Source of the DNA: Salegentibacter salinarum
Lineage (GTDB): Bacteria; Bacteroidota; Bacteroidia; Flavobacteriales; Flavobacteriaceae
DNA: 64,000 bases
NCBI RefSeq assembly: GCF_900168115.1
Contig: NZ_FUZC01000017.1
Span: 626-64,625 of the forward strand
Direction: 5' to 3'
Below, piece after piece: positions 37,101 to 46,690 of this stretch. The translations under genes and the position numbers were made by a program. The notes under the pieces were generated by a model. It worked only from the letters and a program-made list of their open reading frames with translations, did not search any database and had not been told where the DNA came from. How positions within the stretch are numbered: the first letter of the stretch is position 1; each line of letters opens with the position of its first letter.

Positions 37101-38318
37101 ATGAAAATATTATTTATCACTGATAACTTTCCTCCGGAAGTTAATGCACCTGCCAACCGTACCCATGAACACTGCAAAGAATGGCTGAAAACCGGGGTAA
37201 ATATAACCGTGATTACCTGTGCTCCGAATTTTCCCAAGGGGAAAGTTTTTCCGGGATATAAGAATAAACTTTACCAGACAGAAAATATTGACGGGATCAA
37301 AGTTATTCGAGTCTGGAGTTATATTACCGCCAACGAAGGATTTGTAAAACGTATCCTGGATTATATCAGTTTTGCAATGATGGCTTTCTTTGCCGGCCTA
37401 TTTGTTAAAACCGATCTTATAGTGGCTACTTCGCCACAGTTCTTTACCGCAGTTTCAGGGAGATTACTTTCCTTTTTCAAAGGAAAAAGATGGGTGTTTG
37501 AAGTCAGGGATCTCTGGCCGGAATCGATTATTGCAGTGGGAGCGATGGAACGGAACAGGACTATCCGCTTTTTTGAATGGTTAGAGAAGAAATTATACCA
37601 AAGTGCCGACCATATCATTGTAGTGACGGATACTTTTAAGAAAAAGATTATTGCCAGGGGTATTAATGGTGAAAAGATCTCTGTTTTTAAAAATGGTGCC
37701 AACCTAGAACTTTTTAAACCCCAAGGGAAGAAGATAGAACTTGAACAAAAACTTAAACTTCAGAATAAAACTGTTTTTGCTTATATAGGTACCCACGGAA
37801 TGGCACACGGGCTAAGTTTTATTCTCAATGCTATTAAACCCCTTGCAGAATCTCATCCTGAATTGGCCTTCCTATTTATTGGAGACGGAGCAGAGAAAAA
37901 AAATCTTTTAAAACAGGCTAAAGAATTAAACTTGCAAAATGCTGTTTTTGTAGATTCAGTGGGAAAGAAAGAGGTGGTTGATTATTTGAGTTTGATGGAT
38001 ATCGCTCTAGTTAATCTTCGAAGAAGCGATACCTTTTTAACCGTAATTCCTTCGAAAATTTTTGAGGCTGCGGCGATGGAGAAACCTATCTTACTGGGGC
38101 TTGAGGGCGAAACCAAAGGGATTATTGAAAATTACAATGCAGGGGTTTGTTTTAGACCTGAAGATCAACACTCATTTTATGAAGCTATAAACTCCATAAC
38201 CAGTAAAGAGAAGTATCAGGAAAATTTAGAAGGATCTAAAAAACTGATAAAGGATTTTGACAGGAGTAAAATTGCGGCCAGGATGCTGGAATGTTTACAA
38301 CGGGTAAAAAGAGATTAA
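37101..38318 (+). CDS. GT4 glycosyltransferase, WbuB-like
   Basis: A 405-residue protein from the ATG at 37101 (MKILFITDNFPPEVNAPA); a longer reading from 37038 overlaps the previous gene and has no family support. It contains EVRDLWPESI, KNGANLELFKP, AYIGTHGMAHGL and the GT4 EX7E-like segment PSKIFEAAAMEKPILLG. Close relatives such as E. coli WbuB transfer FucNAc in O-antigen synthesis; the sugar here is unproven. Base composition returns to the less AT-rich style of the flanking conserved genes. Confidence 0.82.
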   Translation: MKILFITDNFPPEVNAPANRTHEHCKEWLKTGVNITVITCAPNFPKGKVFPGYKNKLYQTENIDGIKVIRVWSYITANEGFVKRILDYISFAMMAFFAGLFVKTDLIVATSPQFFTAVSGRLLSFFKGKRWVFEVRDLWPESIIAVGAMERNRTIRFFEWLEKKLYQSADHIIVVTDTFKKKIIARGINGEKISVFKNGANLELFKPQGKKIELEQKLKLQNKTVFAYIGTHGMAHGLSFILNAIKPLAESHPELAFLFIGDGAEKKNLLKQAKELNLQNAVFVDSVGKKEVVDYLSLMDIALVNLRRSDTFLTVIPSKIFEAAAMEKPILLGLEGETKGIIENYNAGVCFRPEDQHSFYEAINSITSKEKYQENLEGSKKLIKDFDRSKIAARMLECLQRVKRD

Positions 38319-38323
38319 TAATA

Positions 38324-38361
38324 GATCCTGAAACAATCCCGAAACTGCGGGACAGGATGAC
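38324..38361. repeat. Nested palindromic repeat between GT4 and wecB
   Basis: Outer arms ATCCTG/CAGGAT and inner arms TCCCG/CGGGA form a nested hairpin, followed by GAC and a run of A. The outer part resembles the GATCCTGAAACAAGTTCAGGATGAC family of interspersed repeats. Confidence 0.55.
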
Positions 38362-38376
38362 AAAAAAAATAAAAAA

Positions 38377-39498
38377 ATGCTAAAAATCAACATTATCGCG
38401 GGAGCGCGACCAAACTTTATGAAGATTGCACCAATTATTAAAGCTATCAAAAAAGCTAGATCAGTTGGAGAGAAAATAGATTTTCGCCTTGTACATACGG
38501 GGCAACATTATGATAAAAAAATGTCCGGTAGCTTTTTTGAGCAATTAGGAATTCCCGAGCCTCACGCTAATTTGGAAGCCGGTGGTGGAAGCCAGGCAGA
38601 GCAAACCGCCAACATTATGGTTCGGTTTGAAAAAGAACTCCAGGAAAATCCGGCAGATGTAGTTTTAGTTGTGGGTGACGTCACCTCTACCATGGCCTGC
38701 AGCATTACAGCAAAAAAACTTAATGTTGAAGTGGTACACGTGGAAGCCGGAATACGCTCCGGAGATCTAAGCATGCCAGAGGAAATTAACCGGATGGTAA
38801 CGGACAGTATTTCTGACCATTTTTTTACTACTTCAGAAATTGCCAATGAAAACCTGCGAAAGGCCGGAATAGCTGAAGAAAGAATTCATTTTGTCGGGAA
38901 TACCATGATAGATACCCTGCTTTCAAATATGAAAAATTTTATCGATCCTCAGATAAAGGTGGATGGGAAAGCCCTGGAGGATAAAAATTATTTTGTGCTT
39001 ACGCTCCACCGTCCTGCAAATGTGGATGAAGAGGAAAAGTTAAAAGAGATGATGCAGGCGATCATTGACGGCACAGGAAACCTACCCGTCATTTTTCCTG
39101 TACATCCAAGAACTGCCAAAATTTTAAAGAATTTAGGTATTGAACATCACGATTTACATTATGTGGAACCGCTTTCTTACCTGGAATTTAATTACTTAGT
39201 TCAAAATGCGAAAGCCGTAATTACCGATTCAGGTGGAATTACCGAAGAAACCACTGTCATGGGTGTGCCTTGTATGACTTTAAGAGATAATACAGAAAGA
39301 CCTGAAACTATTACTATGGGAACCAACGAGCTTGTAGGAACCGAGCCTGAAAAATTAAAACCCTATCTAGAAAAATTAATGGTCGGGGAATGGAAACAAG
39401 GTGGGAAGATTCCACTTTGGGATGGCAAAACTTCTGAACGGATTATTGAGAGATTGATTGATATTTATCAGACAATTGAAGTTAGGTTAGACGCCTAG
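38377..39498 (+). CDS. wecB: UDP-N-acetylglucosamine 2-epimerase (non-hydrolysing)
   Basis: A 373-residue GT-B-fold epimerase with GARPNFMKIAPI, HTGQHYD, VVGDVTSTMA, HVEAGIRSGD, PEEINRMVTD and the C-terminal TDSGGITEETTVMGVPCMTLRDNTE. It interconverts UDP-GlcNAc and UDP-ManNAc. Normal length. It lies between two palindromic repeats and closes the sugar-nucleotide part of the operon. Confidence 0.93.
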   Translation: MLKINIIAGARPNFMKIAPIIKAIKKARSVGEKIDFRLVHTGQHYDKKMSGSFFEQLGIPEPHANLEAGGGSQAEQTANIMVRFEKELQENPADVVLVVGDVTSTMACSITAKKLNVEVVHVEAGIRSGDLSMPEEINRMVTDSISDHFFTTSEIANENLRKAGIAEERIHFVGNTMIDTLLSNMKNFIDPQIKVDGKALEDKNYFVLTLHRPANVDEEEKLKEMMQAIIDGTGNLPVIFPVHPRTAKILKNLGIEHHDLHYVEPLSYLEFNYLVQNAKAVITDSGGITEETTVMGVPCMTLRDNTERPETITMGTNELVGTEPEKLKPYLEKLMVGEWKQGGKIPLWDGKTSERIIERLIDIYQTIEVRLDA

Positions 39499-39670
39499 CT
39501 TAATTTTAATTTATAGCTTAGTTTTCCCAGTTTATTTAATTCTACCACCTAACCTACCAACTTAAGTCTAACATATTCTCAATTAACAATTGGTGGTATC
39601 GACTACGCGACTTAAAACATTAAATTCTGACCATAAAGCTTCGTTCAACAATAGTTTTTAATTCATCTTA

Positions 39671-39696
39671 GGTCCTGAAATAGATTCAGGATGCCG
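39671..39696. repeat. Palindromic repeat between wecB and the initiating transferase
   Basis: A perfect 7-bp stem, TCCTGAA (39673-39679) and TTCAGGA (39685-39691), with a 5-base loop. It is the same family as the element at 38324-38361. The rest of the 248-bp gap shows nothing else. Confidence 0.6.
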
Positions 39697-39746
39697 TATA
39701 ATGGATCTACTTACCGACCACAATTAACTAACCAAAACCTTATGTT

Positions 39747-40925
39747 ATGAACATTTTAGATCAAAACATCTTGTTGGACCTATTTCATCAGCATTATTTA
39801 TTTTTTGCTATTGGCGTGTTTTTACTGGCCTTTTGTCTTACCTGGTATTTTACTCCTAAGGTATTATGGGTAAGCAGGGAAAAGAACTTGATGAAAGAAG
39901 TAAATGCTCGTAGTTCTCATAAAACGGCAATTCCTCCTTTTGGCGGTGTGGCTTTCTTCCTGGTGCTGGTGTTAATAATAAGTTTGCTACAGGCCTTACG
40001 CACATCTCCTACAGGGAATCACCTTATAATAGGGCTTACCTTTTTATTTATGGCCGGCTTAAAGGATGATCTGGTGATCTCTTCTGCTAGGTTAAAGTTT
40101 GTCAGTCAGTTATTTGCAGCCGGTTTTATTATTTTTTCACCGGAACTGAGCCTTACAAGTTTTCATGGATTTTTAGGAATTCATGAGATTCCTGAAATAT
40201 TAGGTTATGCTTTTAATGTTTTAATTGTGGTGGCTTTAATAAATGCTTATAACCTTATAGATGGAATAGACGGCCTGGCGGGAATTGTTGGAATTGTAAT
40301 TTCTCTTACTTATGCCCTGGTTTTTTATACCACCGGGCATCCATATTTTGTTTTATTAAGTCTTTGTACTGCAGGAATTTTGGGGGCTTTTTTAAGGTTT
40401 AATTTTTCTCGTGGAAGAAGAAAGATTTTTATGGGAGATGGGGGAAGCCTTGTGATGGGATTTATGATTGCTTTTTTAAGTTTAAAGATACTGGTAATGC
40501 AACCGTACCAACCTCTTATGAGAGAAGGTTATGTGCCGGAAAATACGCTGCTCTTCGCCTTAGCGGTCTTGTTTTTACCCATTTTTGATACTATAAGGGT
40601 AATTGTTATTCGATTAAGAAACGGAAAAACTCCTTTTGAAGCCGATCGTAGTCATATGCATCACGTTCTGCTGGACAATGGCCTAAGTCATAAAAAAGCA
40701 AGTTTTGTTTTGGGCGGATTAAGCCTGGCCGTAATAGTTTTATTTATTATATTAAGTAGGGATCTAAGAAGTGTTGGAATGTGCCTAGCGATGTTAGGTG
40801 TGTTTATAATAGTTGCAATTGCTTTTGAAGTACTTAAAAAGAAAGCGCTAAGAAGAAATCTAAGAAAACAAAGTGAAGGAATGGATAGGAGCAGAAAAGA
40901 TAAAGTTGCCATGGCAGGGGAATAG
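39747..40925 (+). CDS. wecA: WecA/MraY-family undecaprenyl-phosphate sugar-1-phosphate transferase
   Basis: A 392-residue polytopic membrane protein with about 10-11 helices and the catalytic motifs of the family: FLFMAGLKDDL, YNLIDGIDGLAG, MGDGGSLVMGF and SHMHHVLLD. It transfers GlcNAc-1-phosphate (or similar) from the UDP sugar to undecaprenyl phosphate and so starts the repeat unit. A basic C-terminal tail follows the last helix. It is 248 bp after wecB and upstream of the export genes. Whether it is WecA proper or a relative using another HexNAc cannot be decided here. Confidence 0.85.
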   Translation: MNILDQNILLDLFHQHYLFFAIGVFLLAFCLTWYFTPKVLWVSREKNLMKEVNARSSHKTAIPPFGGVAFFLVLVLIISLLQALRTSPTGNHLIIGLTFLFMAGLKDDLVISSARLKFVSQLFAAGFIIFSPELSLTSFHGFLGIHEIPEILGYAFNVLIVVALINAYNLIDGIDGLAGIVGIVISLTYALVFYTTGHPYFVLLSLCTAGILGAFLRFNFSRGRRKIFMGDGGSLVMGFMIAFLSLKILVMQPYQPLMREGYVPENTLLFALAVLFLPIFDTIRVIVIRLRNGKTPFEADRSHMHHVLLDNGLSHKKASFVLGGLSLAVIVLFIILSRDLRSVGMCLAMLGVFIIVAIAFEVLKKKALRRNLRKQSEGMDRSRKDKVAMAGE

Positions 40926-41469
40926 GTAGGCAGTGAGCAGTTTTCAGCTGGCAGTATGCAGTTTGTCTTCTGAGGTACTACAAATCCAAGAATATTTAAG
41001 TCTTTTCTCTTGCCTCTTTTGGTCATTAGCGCGACACGAGCGCAGCAATCTTTTAATCTTATTAACGTTATTAATTGAAACCAATTTTCAACGGCCAGAT
41101 TGCTTCAGTCTCCCGATACTTTGGAATACTTCGCAATGGCGTTAGTTTTTTGGCTGCAACGTAGACTTCTTACTGTAAACTAAAAAGACCGTCAGATCAG
41201 TGGCGATGTGGGAATCATAGTGAAAATATCGATGTAGCTAGAATCAACGTAAGCTTTAACTTCATAACACTTCTGGATATTTCCTACTTATGTCGGAAAC
41301 TCGAAGTGAGAGATGTGATGGTACCAAATTTAGGTTCCGAATAGTTGAACTACTAGCCGTGACATGAAATACGAACAAGCCGTAAGGGTTGACAAAAACT
41401 TCATAATTCTTAAAAATAATTAAGGAAAAATTAACATAAAATTTTATATTCGCACAAATTTTAAAATAA
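40926..41469. other. Non-coding gap with degenerate repeats before wza
   Basis: About 540 bp without a gene. It contains degraded repeat-like text ('gcgacacgagcgcagcaatc' near 41030-41050, and 'agattgcttc...ttcgcaatgg' near 41097-41140) resembling interspersed palindromic elements, and ends with the wza promoter. Confidence 0.5.
41445..41452 (+). promoter_or_regulatory. Candidate -7 element for the wza-wzc export genes
   Basis: TATATTCG, one mismatch from TAnnTTTG, lies 17 bases before the wza ATG. No clear TTTG is found at the -33 position, so this is tentative. Confidence 0.35.
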
Positions 41470-42267
41470 ATGAAATACCCCCATTTTTTAAGATTACCGG
41501 CCCTTGGGCTTTTTTGTATTTTTTTAGCCACTTCCTGTGTTTCCCGCCAGGAAATTGTTTATTTCCAGGGTCTGGAAGAAGCAGAAGCTAAAATGGAAGA
41601 ACAATCTAATAAGAGTTTAAAAATTAAACCAAATGACTTGCTTACCATAAGCGTTGCGGCGGCTCAACAGGATGCGGCTTTACCATTTAACCTTCCTGTA
41701 ATAGGTGTTCCCATGGGGGGCGATCAAATTGGATTAAGTGTGAATGGCAGGCAGCAACTTCAAACCTACCTTGTAGGGAAAGATGGAAATATAGATTTTC
41801 CGTTTCTGGGGAAAACTAAAGCCGAAGGTTTTAGCCAGGAAGAATTTGCCCAAAACTTAAAAAGCCAGATAAAAAGGTATGTTCAGGATCCTATTGTGAA
41901 TGTGAGGGTGGTAAATTTCCAGGTAAGTGTTTTGGGAGAGGTAACCCGCCCCGGAACATTTAATGTTCAGGACGATTATTTTACTTTACCCCAAGCCCTC
42001 GGAATGGCCGGGGATATGACGATTTACGGTAAACGGGATAATGTACTGGTAATGCGGGAAGAAAATGGCAGGACCACTCACGCCTATCTCGACCTGGGCG
42101 ATGCCGATATTATTAATTCGCCATATTATCATTTACAGCAAAATGATGTTATTTACGTAGAACCCAATGGTCCCCAAAGACAAAGTGCAAATTATAACCG
42201 GAATGCCGGGGTTTATATTTCTATCGCCTCGGTCTTAGTTTCAGTTGCCGTACTTTTAACCAGATAA
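41470..42267 (+). CDS. wza: Polysaccharide export outer membrane lipoprotein (Wza type)
   Basis: A 265-residue lipoprotein (lipobox LATSC, then VSRQEIVYFQG) with a polysaccharide-export domain (IKPNDLLTISVAAAQ) followed by SLBB repeats (FQVSVLGEVTRPGTF; YHLQQNDVIYVEP) and a C-terminal hydrophobic helix (ISIASVLVSVAVLL). It forms the outer membrane part of the export channel together with Wzc, which starts 6 bp downstream. Confidence 0.9.
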   Translation: MKYPHFLRLPALGLFCIFLATSCVSRQEIVYFQGLEEAEAKMEEQSNKSLKIKPNDLLTISVAAAQQDAALPFNLPVIGVPMGGDQIGLSVNGRQQLQTYLVGKDGNIDFPFLGKTKAEGFSQEEFAQNLKSQIKRYVQDPIVNVRVVNFQVSVLGEVTRPGTFNVQDDYFTLPQALGMAGDMTIYGKRDNVLVMREENGRTTHAYLDLGDADIINSPYYHLQQNDVIYVEPNGPQRQSANYNRNAGVYISIASVLVSVAVLLTR

Positions 42268-42273
42268 CTTATT

Positions 42274-44673
42274 ATGTCTCAACAACATCATACCCCTATA
42301 AGATCCCAGGAAGAAGAAATTAACTTAAGAGAAGAACTCGATAAATACCTAAAGTACTGGCCCTGGTTTGTTTTCGGAGTAATTTTATGTGTACTTATCG
42401 GTTTTGTATATTTAAAATATACCACCGCACAATACAGTACAACCGCCAGTATAATTATTAAAGATGAAGAAAGCAAGGGTCCTTCTTCAGAAATGGCTGG
42501 TTTTGCCGATCTCGGCCTTTTAAGCGGTATGGGTGCCAGCAGTATTGAAAATGAAATTGGGATCCTGAGATCTAAAACCTTAATGACCAAAACCGTTAAG
42601 GCGCTTGATTTAAATATAATCTATTACGATGAAGCTGGGGTAAAATCCAAAGAGCTTTATAACAAGTCTCCTTTCAATGTGCAGGTACTTCAATTGGATG
42701 AGGAAAAACTGAGTGAAATTATAAAAGAGGAACTGGGTCACCGTTTCTTAATTGAGCCTCAATCAGAAAACGATTTTATTTTAATAAACACCGAATCCGA
42801 CAAAAATTTTGAGGGGAGATTTGGAAATCCGGTGAATATCGGCTTTGCAGATATCACGCTTGAAAGAACAGGCATAGAACCGGAAGAAGAAGAAGACCTG
42901 GAAGTTAGTGTTCAATTTAGTCCAGTAGAATCAATAGTAGGTAAATACCGGGAAGGAGTCCAGGTTAATCTTACCGATAAGAATTCGAGCCTTTTAGAGT
43001 TAAGCCTGGTAGACCCGGTAACCGAAAAAGCCCAGGATATCTTAGACCAGTTAATTCTGGAATATAACCGGCAGGCAATAGAAGATAAAAATCTGGTGGC
43101 TACCAATACCGCTTCTTTTATAGATGAACGATTAAGTATTATTAACCAGGAATTAGATTCGGTTGAAGTAGGTAAAGAGGAATTTAAGGAATCTAATCAG
43201 CTTACTAATATAGAGGCGGAATCAGAATTATTTATAGAAAACGCCAGCGATTATAAGAAGCGCCAGCAGGAGGTGGGTACCCAGTTAGAACTGGCCAATG
43301 CGATGTTAGATCATTTAAAAGGTAATACATCTGACCTTTTACCGGCAAACCTTGGTATCCAGGAAGAAGGCGTCAATGATATGATCAAAGAATACAACAC
43401 CCTGGTTTTAGAAAGAAACAGGATTTTAAGCGCTTCTACTGAAGAAAACCCGGTGGTTTTAAGGCTGAATTCCCAAATAGACCAGATGCGTGGGAATGTT
43501 TTACAAAGCCTGGAAAGAATGCGCAGTAATCTCCTTATTGCCCAGGAAGACCTGGACAGGCAGGCGGCTGTTATAGGCTCTCAAATTTCGGCAGTGCCGG
43601 CAAAAGAAAGACAGTACCGGGGCATTGAAAGGCAGCAGAATATTAAAGAAGCCCTTTATTTATTTTTGCTTGAAAAGAGAGAAGAGAATTCTTTATCCCT
43701 GGCGGTTACAGCACCTAAAGCAAAGATTGTAGACAGTGCTTACAGTAATACTAAACCGGTTTCACCAAAGGCGAAAATCATTTTGCTCGCTGCTTTAATC
43801 TTAGGTTTACTTATCCCGTTTCTTATTATTTATGTAAAAAATTTATTGAATAATAAAATCACCGATAGAACCGATATAGAAAACGCGACCAAAGAAATTC
43901 CTATAGTCGGTGAAATCCCGAGGATTGCCAGGAAGGAAAGTGATCTTATTTCGGTAAATGACAGGTCGGTACTTTCCGAAGCATTCCGGATTATGGTAAC
44001 CAACCTTCAGTATTTATTAGTTGGTGCAGGAGATAAGGAAAAGGGAATTAAATTATTTGTAACCTCTACGGTTAAAGGGGAAGGAAAAACCTTTATAGCA
44101 TTTAACCTGGCTATTACCTTGGCCAATATGGGTAAAAAGGTAGTAATAGTTGGAGCCGATCTAAGAAATCCGCAGCTTCAGCGATACGAGACCGATGCCC
44201 GTACCTATGTCGGGGTAAGTGATTATCTTTATAATACCGAAACCGGCATTAAAGAGATTATTGCCAAAGCAAAAGCGCACGAAAAATTAGATATTATAGC
44301 CTCCGGACATATACCTCCAAATCCATCAGAACTGCTTAGAAGCGAAAGAATGGCAAGGCTGTTGAACGAATTGGAAGGAATTTACGATTATATAATTGTA
44401 GATACTGCGCCATCAATGCTGGTAGCCGATACCTTTTTGATTAACAAATATGCCGATCTTACGCTCTACGTAGCCCGTGCAGGTTATACTGAAAAGAAAC
44501 TACTCGGATTTGCTGTAGATGCCAAGAACGAAGGAAAACTACACGATGTAAGTTTTGTACTGAATGATGTAGAGCTTGCTAATTTCGGTTACGGGAATAA
44601 GTATGGTTATGCCTATGGGGAAGAAAAGAAGTCTTTCTTTAAGAGACTTAAGGAGAAAGCAGCGATTTTTTAG
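42274..44673 (+). CDS. wzc: Wzc-type capsule co-polymerase and tyrosine autokinase
   Basis: A 799-residue inner membrane protein. It has an N-terminal Wzz domain with first TM near residues 30-50 (WFVFGVILCVLIGFVYL), a long periplasmic coiled-coil part, a second TM near 505-525 (IILLAALILGLLIPFLIIYV), then a BY-kinase domain with Walker A TVKGEGKT (Lys605), Walker A' VIVGADLRNP, Walker B YIIVDTAP, and a tyrosine-rich tail (FGYGNKYGYAYG). It controls chain length and coordinates polymerisation with export through cyclic autophosphorylation. Confidence 0.93.
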   Translation: MSQQHHTPIRSQEEEINLREELDKYLKYWPWFVFGVILCVLIGFVYLKYTTAQYSTTASIIIKDEESKGPSSEMAGFADLGLLSGMGASSIENEIGILRSKTLMTKTVKALDLNIIYYDEAGVKSKELYNKSPFNVQVLQLDEEKLSEIIKEELGHRFLIEPQSENDFILINTESDKNFEGRFGNPVNIGFADITLERTGIEPEEEEDLEVSVQFSPVESIVGKYREGVQVNLTDKNSSLLELSLVDPVTEKAQDILDQLILEYNRQAIEDKNLVATNTASFIDERLSIINQELDSVEVGKEEFKESNQLTNIEAESELFIENASDYKKRQQEVGTQLELANAMLDHLKGNTSDLLPANLGIQEEGVNDMIKEYNTLVLERNRILSASTEENPVVLRLNSQIDQMRGNVLQSLERMRSNLLIAQEDLDRQAAVIGSQISAVPAKERQYRGIERQQNIKEALYLFLLEKREENSLSLAVTAPKAKIVDSAYSNTKPVSPKAKIILLAALILGLLIPFLIIYVKNLLNNKITDRTDIENATKEIPIVGEIPRIARKESDLISVNDRSVLSEAFRIMVTNLQYLLVGAGDKEKGIKLFVTSTVKGEGKTFIAFNLAITLANMGKKVVIVGADLRNPQLQRYETDARTYVGVSDYLYNTETGIKEIIAKAKAHEKLDIIASGHIPPNPSELLRSERMARLLNELEGIYDYIIVDTAPSMLVADTFLINKYADLTLYVARAGYTEKKLLGFAVDAKNEGKLHDVSFVLNDVELANFGYGNKYGYAYGEEKKSFFKRLKEKAAIF

Positions 44674-45070
44674 TTATTGGTTCTCTCTTGTTTCGGTTTG
44701 TCAATGGCAGCAATATAGGATAGAAGCGTGGCAATCTTTTGATAAGTGTTTTCCTGCTAACTGAGACTGCTCATGGAAGTTTTCTGTTGTGAGTTTTCGA
44801 TTCTCTGTTTTCAGTTTCCTCTTGTGTCGGGTAATCATTATTAGCGACTCCGAAGCTGTACAATTTCTTTGTTGGAGTTTTTTTGCGAACTGAGACTGAA
44901 ACCACGAATTTTTTTAGTTTTTTTCTTACCTCGTTTCGACCTTGCGAGCGACTCAGGAGCGCTCCAAGCTTTGGTGTAGAGATGTTCCTGCCTTCTGAGA
45001 CTGTTAAATGCCAACTGAGAAAAGGCAATTTTTTAAATTTAAGCTCGTTGAAACCAGATTTAATCAACCA
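44674..45070. other. Non-coding gap between wzc and wzi
   Basis: About 400 bp without a convincing gene. The text is low-complexity and repeat-like (several 'actgagactg' and 'gaagcgtggcaatc' strings), similar in flavour to the gap at 40926-41469. An ORF on the minus strand at 44771-45067 crosses it but has no family features. Confidence 0.5.
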
Positions 45071-46429
45071 ATGAAAAAATTATTTTTTTTAAGCTTTATT
45101 AGTTTGCTATCCTTCAGTAGTTATGCACAGTGGAATTTTGAGGGCTCTGTAAATTTAAATGGCTATTTACATGAAGGTTCTTTACAAAAACTTCCTTTCT
45201 GGATGGTTCATAATCAGCGTGGCCGGGTGTCTGATGAAACAAATCTTTCTGGCTGGATTTCGGGAAGGACTTTCAATGAATTCCGCAATGGGAATTCTTT
45301 AGAAATTGGTGCAGGGATTTTATACCAGGATGGAATAAGTGATGAAATATTCCTGGATGAGGTTTATGCTGCTTATAATAACAATTGGCTTGAAGCCGTA
45401 CTTGGACGCAGGCAGGAAAAAGAGCTTTATAAAGGTTTAAGTGCCACTAACGAAAACATGTTATGGTCCCTTAATGCCAGGCCATTGCCGGGGATATCAT
45501 TTTCTACCAATCGCACTATTTTCTTTACTCCTGAATCAGCTTATGGTTTTGAAGCTAGTTGGAGTGAATATTTGCTGGGAGACGATCGCTTTGTAAAAGG
45601 TGCGAGGTTGCATCATAAAAGCATCAATTTAGTATACCAACCCAACCCCGATTTTCAGCTTAAAGTAGGGGTTCGGCATTTTGCGCAATGGGCCGGTGAC
45701 TCCCCCGAGTCAGGACCACAACCCGATGGATTTTCAGATTATGTAAAAGTGATTTCCGGACGGGAAGGTGGTGATAATGCTGTAGGAGGGGACCAGGCCA
45801 ATGTATTGGGAAATCATTTAGGTACTTACGAACTTGAAATTACAAAAAGAATTAATCCTGAGCTTGAATTAAGTTTTATCTACAACCATATGTTTGAGGA
45901 CGGTTCCGGTAGCCGTTACGCTAATTTTCCCGATGGACGCTATGGTATTTTTCTTGATTTTGAAGATGATCAACGACTGGTTAATGGAATTCTATATGAA
46001 TTTTTTTATACCCGAAATCAAAGTGTTAATGCCGGTTCCCCCCATGGGGCGGACAATTATATGAATAATTTCCTGACTTATCATTCCGGTTTTACTTATG
46101 AGCGCAGAATAATAGGCCTTCCGTTTTTTACTTACAATGAAGAATTAGACCAGGTCGTTAACAGTAAATTTAGCGCACATCATTTAGGCTTATCCGGAAA
46201 TTTTTCCAATTACTTTGTGAGTTATCCCTGGAAGTTATTACTGAGTTTTTCTCATAACGAAGGCAGGTACGGGAGGTTCTATACTCCAAACCGGGATATC
46301 CTAGCCGGATTGTTCGATATTAATGTTTTACAGTCTTTTGTGCAGCTGAATGTCCAGCTAGGTGTTGAAGTAAGCAATATCTCAGAACCTCTTTATGGAG
46401 TTGGTTTAAATTTGAGTAAGCAATTTTAG
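45071..46429 (+). CDS. wzi: Wzi-family outer membrane capsule assembly protein
   Basis: A 452-residue beta-barrel protein starting at 45071 with a signal peptide (MKKLFFLSF to SYAQ); a longer reading from 45008 adds residues before the signal and is rejected. The content (ILYQDGISDEIFLDEVYAAY, LEAVLGRRQEKELYKGLSATN) is typical of the capsule assembly Wzi family in Bacteroidota. It should bind or organise polysaccharide at the cell surface after export by Wza. Confidence 0.85.
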   Translation: MKKLFFLSFISLLSFSSYAQWNFEGSVNLNGYLHEGSLQKLPFWMVHNQRGRVSDETNLSGWISGRTFNEFRNGNSLEIGAGILYQDGISDEIFLDEVYAAYNNNWLEAVLGRRQEKELYKGLSATNENMLWSLNARPLPGISFSTNRTIFFTPESAYGFEASWSEYLLGDDRFVKGARLHHKSINLVYQPNPDFQLKVGVRHFAQWAGDSPESGPQPDGFSDYVKVISGREGGDNAVGGDQANVLGNHLGTYELEITKRINPELELSFIYNHMFEDGSGSRYANFPDGRYGIFLDFEDDQRLVNGILYEFFYTRNQSVNAGSPHGADNYMNNFLTYHSGFTYERRIIGLPFFTYNEELDQVVNSKFSAHHLGLSGNFSNYFVSYPWKLLLSFSHNEGRYGRFYTPNRDILAGLFDINVLQSFVQLNVQLGVEVSNISEPLYGVGLNLSKQF

Positions 46430-46690
46430 AAGACTATTTATCTTCTTGCAAAGAATGTAGCCTTCCATTTAGCAAAATTTCACATTTGAATTAAGCTTTT
46501 AATTCTACTCCATATCAGTGACTAGAACCTTCAATTTCAAATATATTCTTTTTAATCCTTCTCTAAGCTAATATACCTACCCTCTTTCATTGATTTTAAA
46601 GTACGTATTACTTTGCTTTATGATTAAGGATTCTTCTCTTCCTAACTTATTCTTATAATATTTAGTTTCCCAGTTATAACACAGTAATAT

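Noticed and set aside
41262-41531. 89-codon ORF on the minus strand over the wza start
   Set aside because: Antisense to the wza signal peptide and promoter; no domain or start signal of its own.
44771-45067. 98-codon ORF on the minus strand in the wzc-wzi gap
   Set aside because: No family features, low-complexity composition, and it runs into the wzi leader; best explained as chance.
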